64,000 nucleotides of DNA from an uncultured Clostridia bacterium (GTDB lineage: Bacteria > Bacillota > Clostridia > Oscillospirales > Acutalibacteraceae): assembly GCA_904399395.1 (NCBI GenBank), contig CAJFPJ010000056.1:1-64000 (forward strand), given 5' to 3'. Both the position numbers and the translations under genes were made by a program. Each line of letters starts with the position of its first letter. The stretch's first letter is position 1. This document shows positions 56,129 to 64,000 of this stretch, one piece after another. Under the pieces are notes generated by a model that did no database searches, was not told the origin of the DNA, and was given only the letters and a program-made list of their open reading frames with translations.

Positions 56129-56824
56129 TCAGGTGGCTTTTTTCTTCGGCCCGGGGCAGCTTTCAAGAAGCGGGATCACCTGCGCGAGATCCGAAAACCG
56201 GCGAAACAGAAGCCGCTGGATTTCTTCGGTGGGCTGCACCACATCGGGAATCATCACCGGATGTAGCCCCGCCCCGCTGGCAGAGCGGATCCCGTTCAGG
56301 GAATCTTCAAGGGCAAGGCAGTTTTCAGGGGCCAGCCCAAGCTTTTCACAGGCTGTTTGGTAGATCTGCGGGTCGGGCTTGGAACGCTGAACCATATCCC
56401 CGCATAGGATAACGTCAAAATAGGATTCCGTCCCCGTCTGCCGCAAGCAGCTGAGAACGGTTTCACGCCCGCTGGAGGAGGCCACTGCCGTGCGGTAGCC
56501 GTTTGCTTTCAGGTATTCCAAAAGCTCATAAAGGCCGGGTTTTACGGGAACAGGGTGAGAACTTCTGTATTCCGTATGCATTCGGCGAAAGCAGGCCAAA
56601 AAGCTGTCCATATCCACACGGGAGCCCAGAGCTTCCCGCATGAGTCTTTCAGATTCCACAGCGTTTACGCCAAGGCTTTTGCAGCCGATATCGAAAATAT
56701 CCCCCAGGCCCCATTCTTTTCCAGCCTGCACCCAAACGTGCAGGAACATCTTCTCTGTGTCGAACATCAGGCCGTCCATATCAAATACGGCCCCCAGAAG
56801 AAGAGGAAGGCGGTTTGTATCCAT
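56129..56824 (-). CDS. HAD-superfamily hydrolase (beta-phosphoglucomutase-like)
   Basis: GAVFDMDGLMFDTEKMF...TAVASSSGRETV...SKPDPQIYQTACEKLGLAPENCLALEDSLNGIRSA. Confidence 0.92.
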   Translation of the reverse strand: MDTNRLPLLLGAVFDMDGLMFDTEKMFLHVWVQAGKEWGLGDIFDIGCKSLGVNAVESERLMREALGSRVDMDSFLACFRRMHTEYRSSHPVPVKPGLYELLEYLKANGYRTAVASSSGRETVLSCLRQTGTESYFDVILCGDMVQRSKPDPQIYQTACEKLGLAPENCLALEDSLNGIRSASGAGLHPVMIPDVVQPTEEIQRLLFRRFSDLAQVIPLLESCPGPKKKAT

Positions 56825-57115
56825 AAGGTCCTCCTGTATAGTCGTTTCTTGGTGTTGCAGAGGCTTGAAAGCCTCCTTTATTTTTATACCTATATTGTAG
56901 CACATCCTCCTCTCTAAAGAAAGGAGGGGGTGATTAATACAGTTAGGCAAAACAGGCCGGTGATACCGAAAAATGTGGAAAGCAAAGCGATTGCGCAGAA
57001 CAGGGGAAGGGGATATAATACAAGTATCCGGCCCTCCCCGGCGTATGGATTGTGTTCCCTAAAAGCTGAGGAACGGCTGGGAAGATGAGCAAAAAGCATA
57101 AAAGGAGAAATGGAT

Positions 57116-57769
57116 ATGAAGGAGCCTATGAGCCATATAGAGCGGAGGAATCGGGAGCTGCCTTATATTTCTGATGAAAGCGTAATGCGGGAACAGGCAG
57201 AAACCCGGAGAAAGCTGCAGAAATTTAACACCATGGATTTCAGCGATTACGAAGGACTTTCGAGAATGATTAAGGAAATTCTGGGGAAAACAGGAGAAAA
57301 AATCTTTGTGAACCCGCCTTTTTACTGTGATTATGGAACGCATATCGAGGTTGGTGAAAATTTCGGGGCCAATTATAACTGCACGATTCTGGACGTTGCC
57401 AAAGTTGTGATCGGGAAAAATGTGCTTCTTGCCCCTAATGTGGCAATTTATACGGCGGGGCATCCCATTGATCCTGTGGCCCGCAATTCTGCTTATGAAT
57501 ACGGGATCGGCGTCACCATCGGAGACAACTGCTGGATTGGCGGGAATACGGTTATTACCCCGGGAGTGCATATCGGGAAGAATGTGGTCATTGGGGCCGG
57601 GAGCGTGGTGACGAAGGATATTCCGGACAATGTGGTGGCCGCCGGCAATCCATGCCGTGTGCTGCGCCCTATAACGGAGGAAGATCGCCTGTATTACTAT
57701 AAGGATCGGAAATTCCCGCCGGAAACTCTGGCTGAGATAGAAGCCTGGGCGGCCAGGGAAGGATATTGA
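57116..57769 (+). CDS. Maltose/galactoside O-acetyltransferase family protein
   Basis: Left-handed beta-helix hexapeptides; FVNPPFYCDYGTHIEVGENFGANYNCTILD...GDNCWIGGNTVITPGVHIGKNVVIGAGSVVTKDIP. Confidence 0.92.
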   Translation: MKEPMSHIERRNRELPYISDESVMREQAETRRKLQKFNTMDFSDYEGLSRMIKEILGKTGEKIFVNPPFYCDYGTHIEVGENFGANYNCTILDVAKVVIGKNVLLAPNVAIYTAGHPIDPVARNSAYEYGIGVTIGDNCWIGGNTVITPGVHIGKNVVIGAGSVVTKDIPDNVVAAGNPCRVLRPITEEDRLYYYKDRKFPPETLAEIEAWAAREGY

Positions 57770-57836
57770 GCATAGGGGCAGGCAAAGCTCTAAAGGCAGG
57801 TATTATACATATGGAGCCTTGAAGATCTGAAGATAA

Positions 57837-57870
57837 AGAAAAGGAACCGGTTTCCCGGTTCCTTTTTTAC
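57837..57870 (+). terminator. Rho-independent terminator
   Basis: aaaGGAACCGGtttCCCGGTTCCtttttt. Confidence 0.8.
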
Positions 57871-57933
57871 TGAAGACAGCCAATGAATGTGTGAAATCTG
57901 GGCCGCCGATCGCGCCTGAAACAGGCCGAACCG

Positions 57934-59094
57934 TTATAGCGTCCCGTATGCTGCCGCACGGATGCGGAGATGATGGTAAACCTCTTCGTTGGGCATCATC
58001 TGATGCATGTAAATGGCGGAGAAATTTTCTTCCGGGCAGATGGAGGCCCAGGTCCCCAGCATACCTGTCCAGCCAAATTCCCCAACAGGGGTATTGCTGT
58101 TGCCTTCTGCAGGGGACATCATGACCCGCACGCCAAGGCCGTAGCCATATCCATCCAAATATGGATTGTGGAAATCCCGGAGCTGGTCTTCATTCATCTG
58201 ATTGGCGCGCATCAGGTCGATAGTGCGCCGGCCGATGATTTTCTGCCCCTTATAGGTGCCGCCGCAGGCCAGCATCCTGGAAAAGGCCGTATAATCCCGC
58301 AGGGTGGAGAAAAGGCCCGCGCCGCCTGCCTCATACGGATTATCGGGAGCATGCATATCGGTAAACTGCTCTTCGTTGGGAACGAGCTTGCCCTCCGGCG
58401 TTTTGGTATAGACCACTGCCATTCTGGAGGAAATATCGCCGAAGAAGCGATACGCCGTATCCTTCATGCCCAAAGGCTCAAAAATTTCTTCCTTTAGGAA
58501 CTGGCCCACGCTCTTGCCGGAAACCTTCTCGATCAGGCCCGCCACAAGCTCGTGGCCGTAGCCGTAAAGGAAATGGGTGCCGGGCTCAAAAGCGATGGGC
58601 ACCTGGCTCATGGCCTTGATTTCCGTCTGCAGGTCGTACCGGCCGTATTTTTCCCGCAGTTCTTTCTGAACCTTCAGCATAGCCCGGCCTGTGACGCTTT
58701 CCGGATTGGCGTAGGGGAGGCCGCAGGCCATGGAAAAAGCATGTTTGACCAGCAGGGGCTTTTGAGCTTTTTCTACATATTCCCGGCCGTCCGGCGCCTT
58801 TTTCACAACCATGGGGGAAGCGTATTCAGGGAAGTACTCACTGAGAGGATCGTTCAGAAGAAATTTTCCTCTTTCAAAGAGCATCATGGCTGCAGTGCAC
58901 ATAATGACTTTTGTCATGGAAAACAAGCGGCACACTGTATCGGGGCCAAAAGGAATGCCTTTCTCTATGTCTGCAAAACCGGCATAGTTTTCATAGACAA
59001 TTTCTTCGCCTTTGGTCAGAGCGCAGCTGCAGCCCGCCAGACTGTTTTTGGCATAGTTCTCCATCAATGCATTTAGATTCGTGTAAGACGACAT
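57934..59094 (-). CDS. Serine hydrolase, beta-lactamase/class C family
   Basis: VCRLFSMTKVIMCTAAMMLFERGK (SxxK), YGYGHELVAGLIEKVSG (YxN-like), C-terminal FGWTGMLGTW. Confidence 0.9.
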   Translation of the reverse strand: MSSYTNLNALMENYAKNSLAGCSCALTKGEEIVYENYAGFADIEKGIPFGPDTVCRLFSMTKVIMCTAAMMLFERGKFLLNDPLSEYFPEYASPMVVKKAPDGREYVEKAQKPLLVKHAFSMACGLPYANPESVTGRAMLKVQKELREKYGRYDLQTEIKAMSQVPIAFEPGTHFLYGYGHELVAGLIEKVSGKSVGQFLKEEIFEPLGMKDTAYRFFGDISSRMAVVYTKTPEGKLVPNEEQFTDMHAPDNPYEAGGAGLFSTLRDYTAFSRMLACGGTYKGQKIIGRRTIDLMRANQMNEDQLRDFHNPYLDGYGYGLGVRVMMSPAEGNSNTPVGEFGWTGMLGTWASICPEENFSAIYMHQMMPNEEVYHHLRIRAAAYGTL

Positions 59095-59436
59095 ACAAAT
59101 TCCTCCTCCAAAAATATTTCTATTTGGTTTTGATAAACTCTCTTTACCATTTTATTTAGTTTGCGGCCGAAAATCAATGGATTTCTCGCATATAGCCAAA
59201 ATATGTGGAAAAAGCTATACGGGAAAGGAATATACGGGGCAAGAAGCGGCTGCTCATGTGGCCCCTGCTTTTTGAACCTGAGAAGGAGAGAAAAAAGGAC
59301 GCAGAGTGGATGGTTACCTCCGCTCTGCGTCTCTTTCGGCCCAGATATTTTGTTGCCGGGCTCTGTGCATTTACGTCTGTTAATCGGACTGGATCATAGG
59401 CGCTTTTTCATGCGGATTGCGGCCAGCAGTTTTGGA

Positions 59437-59643
59437 CTAATCACACATACGTCTGTCTTTAATGCATTGCTGCATAGCTTTTTCGGATCCTCGGCTCTCC
59501 CGAAGAATTTCCAGCTGTTCATTTTCAGGCAGGGAAAGAAAATATGCCTGTTTATCTGCGTCCAGATCGAAAGGCTGCAGAAGTGGAAGAAATCCCAGGG
59601 GGCTGTCAGTATTGGAATTGTAAAATTGGTTGAAACCATCCAT
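59437..59643 (-). CDS. Small hypothetical protein
   Basis: MDGFNQFYNSNTDSPLGFLPLLQPFDLDADKQAYFLSLPENEQLEILRESRGSEKAMQQCIKDRRMCD; plausible RBS and composition. Confidence 0.5.
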   Translation of the reverse strand: MDGFNQFYNSNTDSPLGFLPLLQPFDLDADKQAYFLSLPENEQLEILRESRGSEKAMQQCIKDRRMCD

Positions 59644-60123
59644 TCTCAGTCCCTCCTTTCCGGGGGCGATATACAATTTCCCCTGTTTTAGTATTCTGCG
59701 GATTTATGGAATCAGTCCAGGAAAGTCCTTCCTCATGTTGGCTTATAAATGGATAGTGGGGATCTCGTTGCATTTTCAGGAAAAAAAAGGTATAATAAAC
59801 AACAATGAGTTGCAGGGACGTGTATTTTGTTTTATACAGGATTGAGAAGGGTGAAAACCGGCCCGTTTTGCGGTAAAACGGGCGGGGATGAAAATACAAA
59901 ATAATTGAACAAGCTAGAAAGCGCTGGGGATGAATTGAAATACTGAGCAGGCGCTTTCGCAAAACAGGTTGACCGGGTGTGTTTCCGTGTCTCTAAAGAT
60001 AACGGAAGAAAAAAGACGCCTGGGATTTCCACTGGTTTTCCTGCCGCTGTAGCTGAATTACAGAGATGTATTCCGCTGCCGCTTGTTTTTGCGGCAAATG
60101 ACAGATGGAATCGAGGTTTTGCT

Positions 60124-61551
60124 TTGGATAAGTATAAAAAGCTGGTTTCCAATACGCTGATATTCGCGGTTGGCACCTTCAGTTCAAAGGTTCTGGTTTT
60201 CCTTCTGATGCCGTTGTATACCCGTGTGCTTTCCACGGAGGAATACGGTGTCACCAATACGATTGTGGATATGGGGAATCTTCTGATCCCTCTTATCACT
60301 CTGGGAATCATTAACGCTATCATCCGTTTTGGTCTGGAAAAAAACGTCCGAAAAAGCGACGTTTTTTCCACAGGCTTTTTCCTGATTCTTCTGGGCGGTG
60401 TGGTGCTTGTGTGCCTGCAGCCGGTTCTTACTCCGGTGCTCACGCCCCTGATGAATCTTATGGAAATTCCATCGGAGTATGTTTCCCAGAATCTGTTTCT
60501 TTTGGTGGCGTTTTCATTTACGTCCGCCATGCGCTCCCTCTGCCACCAGTTTGTGCGGGCTAGAGGAATGGTCAGGCTGTATGCCGTCAACGGCATCCTG
60601 AGCACCGCTCTTACGATCCTTTTCAATGTATTGTATCTGGTGGTGTTCCGCTGGGGCGTAGTGGGATATGTGCTGGCCATTATCACGGCGGATTTCCTTT
60701 CCACCTGCTTTTTGTTTTTCTGCGCGGATTTGCATAAATTTCTCCGCTTCCGGGGCATCGACTTCGGGGTGAGCAAAGCCATGCTGCGCTATGCCTTGCC
60801 GCTGATCCCCAACACCATTTTCTGGTGGATCATCAATCTCAGCAACCGTTTTATGATCGCCGCGTTTCTGGGGCAGTCGGCCAACGGTCTGTATGTGGCG
60901 GCGTATAAGATCCCAAACGTCATTATACTTTTGGCGGGAATATTTTCAGACGCCTGGCAAATGAGCGCCTTTACAGAGGTGCAGGGGCGAAACAAATTTT
61001 TCACCAAGGTTTTCAGCACCTATTCGTCGCTTCTGTTTATGGCGGCTTCCGGTGTGATTTTGTTCTGCCGCCTGATTATCCGTATTTTGGTGTCGGATGC
61101 TTACTATGAATGCTGGAAATATGTCCCTATTCTGGTGGTAACCACTACCTTCACCTGTATGGTGGACTTTTTAGGCAGCATTTATATGACAGAAAAGAAG
61201 AGCCTCCATTCCATGGTGACAACAGCTATAGGAGCCGGGGCTAATATATTCCTCAATCTGCAGTTGATCCCTGTATACGGCGTCAATGGTGCAGCTATGG
61301 CTTCTCTGGGCAGTTATTTCCTGGTCTTTTTCATCCGCGTGCTGGATACCCGCCGGTATGTGCGGATCCGGTTCCGCTGGCTTCAGCTATGTGTGAATTT
61401 TGTTTTGGTCCTGGCCCAGTGCTATATTATGATCCAGGAGCTTCCTCTTTGGATCCTGTGGTGTTCTCTCATTACAGTGGCGATGCTTCTGCTGAATATG
61501 AAGGAATTGCTGGAGAGTGTGCGCAAGCTTTTGCGCCGGCGCACTGCGTGA
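60124..61551 (+). CDS. Oligosaccharide flippase-like (MATE/MOP superfamily) membrane protein
   Basis: KLVSNTLIFAVGTFSSKVLVFLLMPLYTRVLSTEEYGVTNT; about 12-14 TM segments; TTG start. Confidence 0.9.
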   Translation: MDKYKKLVSNTLIFAVGTFSSKVLVFLLMPLYTRVLSTEEYGVTNTIVDMGNLLIPLITLGIINAIIRFGLEKNVRKSDVFSTGFFLILLGGVVLVCLQPVLTPVLTPLMNLMEIPSEYVSQNLFLLVAFSFTSAMRSLCHQFVRARGMVRLYAVNGILSTALTILFNVLYLVVFRWGVVGYVLAIITADFLSTCFLFFCADLHKFLRFRGIDFGVSKAMLRYALPLIPNTIFWWIINLSNRFMIAAFLGQSANGLYVAAYKIPNVIILLAGIFSDAWQMSAFTEVQGRNKFFTKVFSTYSSLLFMAASGVILFCRLIIRILVSDAYYECWKYVPILVVTTTFTCMVDFLGSIYMTEKKSLHSMVTTAIGAGANIFLNLQLIPVYGVNGAAMASLGSYFLVFFIRVLDTRRYVRIRFRWLQLCVNFVLVLAQCYIMIQELPLWILWCSLITVAMLLLNMKELLESVRKLLRRRTA

Positions 61552-61608
61552 AAGGTAAGGGTTTCCTGGTAAAATCATAAAAAGAATGAGGAAAGGTGGC
61601 GTCTGCCA

Positions 61609-62322
61609 ATGGCAAAGGAACAGAAAAAAGCATGCATTTTTGATTTGGATGGTACACTGGTGAACAGCCTTTCTTCCATAGCCTATTTTGCAAATGAGGC
61701 GTTGATCCGCAGCGGCTATAGGGCTCTGCCTGTGGATACTTACCGGTATTTGGCCGGGAACGGGGCGGACGCTCTTATGCGGGGAATGCTCAAAGCCTCC
61801 GGTGATCCCGATTATACAGAGGAGGATGTGCGCTTTTTAAGGCAAATTTACGACCAACTCTATGAAGGGGACCCTTTATGCAACCTGCAGGAATATCCCG
61901 GTGTGAAGGATATGGTGAAGGGACTCAGGGCCATGGGACTTCGCCTTGCGGTGCTATCCAACAAGCCCCATAACGTAACAGAGGAAATTATCCGGCTCTT
62001 TTTCCCGGAAGGCACGTTTGATATCGTGTTTGGCCAGCGAGAGGGTTTCCCCAGAAAGCCGGCTCCTGACGGGGCGCTGCTGATTGCTGAAACCTTGGGA
62101 GTACAGCCCTCGGAATGCCTCTATATCGGGGATACGGATGTGGATATGAAAACCGGCTCTGCCGCCGGAATGGATACGGTAGGAGTGCTGTGGGGATTCC
62201 GGGATAGAGAAGAATTGGAACAAAATCATGCAGGATATATTACCTCCTCCCCTGAGGAGCTTCTGGCCTGGGTTGAAGCAGGAGACGGCTCGGAGGGACA
62301 AAGCAATGAAATTAACGTTTGA
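61609..62322 (+). CDS. HAD-family phosphoglycolate-phosphatase-like hydrolase
   Basis: ACIFDLDGTLVNSLSSIAYFAN...LAVLSNKPHNVTEEII...KPAPDGALLIAETLGVQPSECLYIGDTDVDM. Confidence 0.93.
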   Translation: MAKEQKKACIFDLDGTLVNSLSSIAYFANEALIRSGYRALPVDTYRYLAGNGADALMRGMLKASGDPDYTEEDVRFLRQIYDQLYEGDPLCNLQEYPGVKDMVKGLRAMGLRLAVLSNKPHNVTEEIIRLFFPEGTFDIVFGQREGFPRKPAPDGALLIAETLGVQPSECLYIGDTDVDMKTGSAAGMDTVGVLWGFRDREELEQNHAGYITSSPEELLAWVEAGDGSEGQSNEINV

Positions 62323-62629
62323 AGTTATGCAGGACATGCAAAGGGAGTTACAAGAAAGGTATAAGGACCAATGGGGAGGCTTATCGCCTGAAAAAGCTGG
62401 CATGCAACTGCTATGGCTTTACGGCGAATTAGGAGAAGTCGGCGATGTCATTAAGAAGGATGGCAATGAAAAGATAATGACCGACAAAGCGGTGCGCAAG
62501 CATTTTGTGGAAGAAATGTGCGATGTTATGATGTATTTTAACGATGTATTGCTTTGTTATGATATTAAGCCGGAGGAACTGGAAAAGGTTTATTTTGAAA
62601 AGCATCAGAAAAATTTGGGCCGTTGGTAA
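62306..62629 (+). CDS. MazG-like nucleotide pyrophosphohydrolase family protein
   Basis: GMQLLWLYGELGEVGDVIKKDG...HFVEEMCDVMMYFNDVLLCYDI (ExxE...EExxD). Confidence 0.8.
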   Translation: MKLTFEVMQDMQRELQERYKDQWGGLSPEKAGMQLLWLYGELGEVGDVIKKDGNEKIMTDKAVRKHFVEEMCDVMMYFNDVLLCYDIKPEELEKVYFEKHQKNLGRW

Positions 62630-62858
62630 ATCACGGATTTATATAAGGGATGGGAGCGCCCTAATAAGAAAAAATTTTCATACTGCCGCACGCGGAAAGA
62701 GTTAGTCATGTGTTTCTTATATGCGAAGATATAAAGTCCAGACAGAAATATGCGGAAGCTTCTTGGCTTAGGTGTATGGAAAGATTTTTATGATATGGCT
62801 GCAAAGATTTGGCTTGACAGATTCTATCTTTATATGGATGTATACAATATATATGGAA

Positions 62859-62890
62859 GCCGGTTCTCCAGAAAGGAGGACCGGCTTTTT
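62859..62890 (+). terminator. Rho-independent terminator
   Basis: GCCGGTTCTCCagaaaGGAGGACCGGCttttt. Confidence 0.8.
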
Positions 62891-62999
62891 GCAGTTTTTA
62901 TTTTTGTTAGAATTTTTTCGCCAGGTTGTCCACTTTTTTTGGGTTTTCCCTCATAAAGCGCCGTGAGGAAGCAAATACTTCCATAAACAGACGGCGGCC

Positions 63000-63034
63000 T
63001 TTGACAAGGGACGCGCCTCTCAAAATCGTATACT
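63000..63034 (+). promoter_or_regulatory. Candidate Spo0A-dependent promoter of spoIIE
   Basis: TTTGACAAG (0A-box-like) overlapping TTGACA-N22-TATACT. Confidence 0.5.
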
Positions 63035-63131
63035 ATATGCGGAGAGGTGGGAAAATATGACAGGAAGCCGGAATTTCCCGGCAGGCCGGACATGCATTCC
63101 CCTCTACTTTAGATCGGTATGAGGTGATCCT

Positions 63132-64000
63132 TTGAATGTGACAAAGCCAAGGGCGGTTCCCCATGCCGCCTGGAGGGAAACTCTGTATCCGGCCGTCAGA
63201 AGCATGGCGGGCCACCTGACGGCGTTTGCGGCGGGACTTGTTTTTTCCAGAGGGATTGTATTTTCAAAGTGCGCTCCCTTTGGTGTGGCAGCCATAGCCG
63301 CTGTGCCGCAAAAAAACATGTGGGCGGCCGTGCTGGGGGCGGTTTTCGGGTATCTTCTGCCGGGGGCTGCATGGATACCGGCCCGCTATATCGCCGCATC
63401 CCTGGCGGCGGCAGCTATCCGATGGACTCTGAGCGACCTGATGAAGCTGCGGAATCATCCGGTGTTCGCTCCGGTTGTCTCTCTTTTACCAATTTTGGCC
63501 ACGGGCCTGGCTGTGGTGGGTGTAAATGGCTCTTCTGCCAACACGGTGGTTTTGACTGTGGCGGAATCTATCCTGGGGGGTGGAAGCGCATATTTCATGG
63601 CTCGAGCCGCCGCCTTAGTGGAAAGGCGCCTGCGTGGGAAGGAAACTGGAGGGCGGGAGCGCATGCTTTCCTCTCAGGACAGCGCCTGTGTGGTGTTGAC
63701 GCTGGGAATCGCACTTATGGCCCTTTCGGGTGCTCAGCCGGGAAGCTTTTCCGTGGGGCATGTGCTGGCCGTTTTGGGAATTCTGTTTGCGGCAGCTTAT
63801 GGAGGTGCGGCCGGAGGCAGCATAGCGGGAATCGCGTCGGGCGTATTTTTCAGCCTGGCTACATCGGGGCTCAGCTATCTTTCGGCCGGTTACGCTATGG
63901 GAGGCCTTACAGCGGGGCTTTTTGCCTCTGGAGGGAGGCTGGCCTGTGCGGCGGCCTTTATTCTCAGCAACGGTATTGCTTCCCTGCAGATGGGGAATTC
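63132..64000 (+). CDS. spoIIE: Stage II sporulation protein E, N-terminal membrane region (truncated by window end)
   Basis: Open frame from TTG at 63132 to the window end; LTAFAAGLVFSRGIVFSKCAPFGVAAIAAVPQKNMWAAVLGAVFGYLLPG, SpoIIE-like membrane region; not in the ORF track because it is open at the edge. Confidence 0.8.
   Translation, partial: MNVTKPRAVPHAAWRETLYPAVRSMAGHLTAFAAGLVFSRGIVFSKCAPFGVAAIAAVPQKNMWAAVLGAVFGYLLPGAAWIPARYIAASLAAAAIRWTLSDLMKLRNHPVFAPVVSLLPILATGLAVVGVNGSSANTVVLTVAESILGGGSAYFMARAAALVERRLRGKETGGRERMLSSQDSACVVLTLGIALMALSGAQPGSFSVGHVLAVLGILFAAAYGGAAGGSIAGIASGVFFSLATSGLSYLSAGYAMGGLTAGLFASGGRLACAAAFILSNGIASLQMGN

Noticed and set aside
1-64000. CRISPR array, prophage or transposon
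   Set aside because: No regularly spaced repeats, no transposase/integrase-like proteins and no phage structural genes among the ORFs; the 24.3-26.1 kb island lacks its own mobility gene.

Overview
This 64 kb window looks like a chromosomal segment of a spore-forming, anaerobic Clostridia-type Firmicute. A C-terminally truncated spoIIE-like gene runs off the right edge. Main blocks: (1) zinc-ribbon membrane proteins and a degraded gene remnant (0.3-3 kb). (2) A minus-strand Ech-type energy-converting [NiFe]-hydrogenase operon, echABCDEF (3.3-8.6 kb), divergent from a hypABFCDE maturation operon ending in an Rsm22-family methyltransferase gene (9.0-16.1 kb). (3) An AraC regulator, a DUF5107/TPR protein and a GH2 enzyme (16.5-24 kb). 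(4) An AT-rich island carrying a chimeric DUF4417/toxin-like gene and a decayed copy of part of it (24.3-26.1 kb). (5) yaaA, and a DUF1538 membrane protein overlapping a tandem PII-like protein (26.4-29.9 kb). (6) A YesMN-type two-component system with an ABC sugar transporter and a GH43-like enzyme (30.6-39.2 kb). (7) A zinc-ribbon/TPR/RsiV-like protein, Crp/Fnr and XRE regulators, a protein carrying the GIIGGADGPT motif, and a PHP-UvrD helicase fusion (39-47.6 kb). (8) A cluster alternating TIM-barrel epimerases and Gfo/Idh/MocA oxidoreductases (47.9-52.8 kb). (9) Miscellaneous enzymes, an orphan flippase, a MazG-like protein and spoIIE. The observations I rate highest are an apparently orphan transcription unit at 16.3-16.5 kb (promoter, operator-like repeats, structured transcript, terminator, no ORF), a four-cluster EchF, the DUF1538/tandem-PII pair, the mosaic DUF4417 gene with its adjacent remnant, and the C-terminal clamp-binding-like motif on the PHP-UvrD fusion. 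I saw no rRNA, tRNA, CRISPR array or intact mobile element. All family calls were made by eye; no searches were run.
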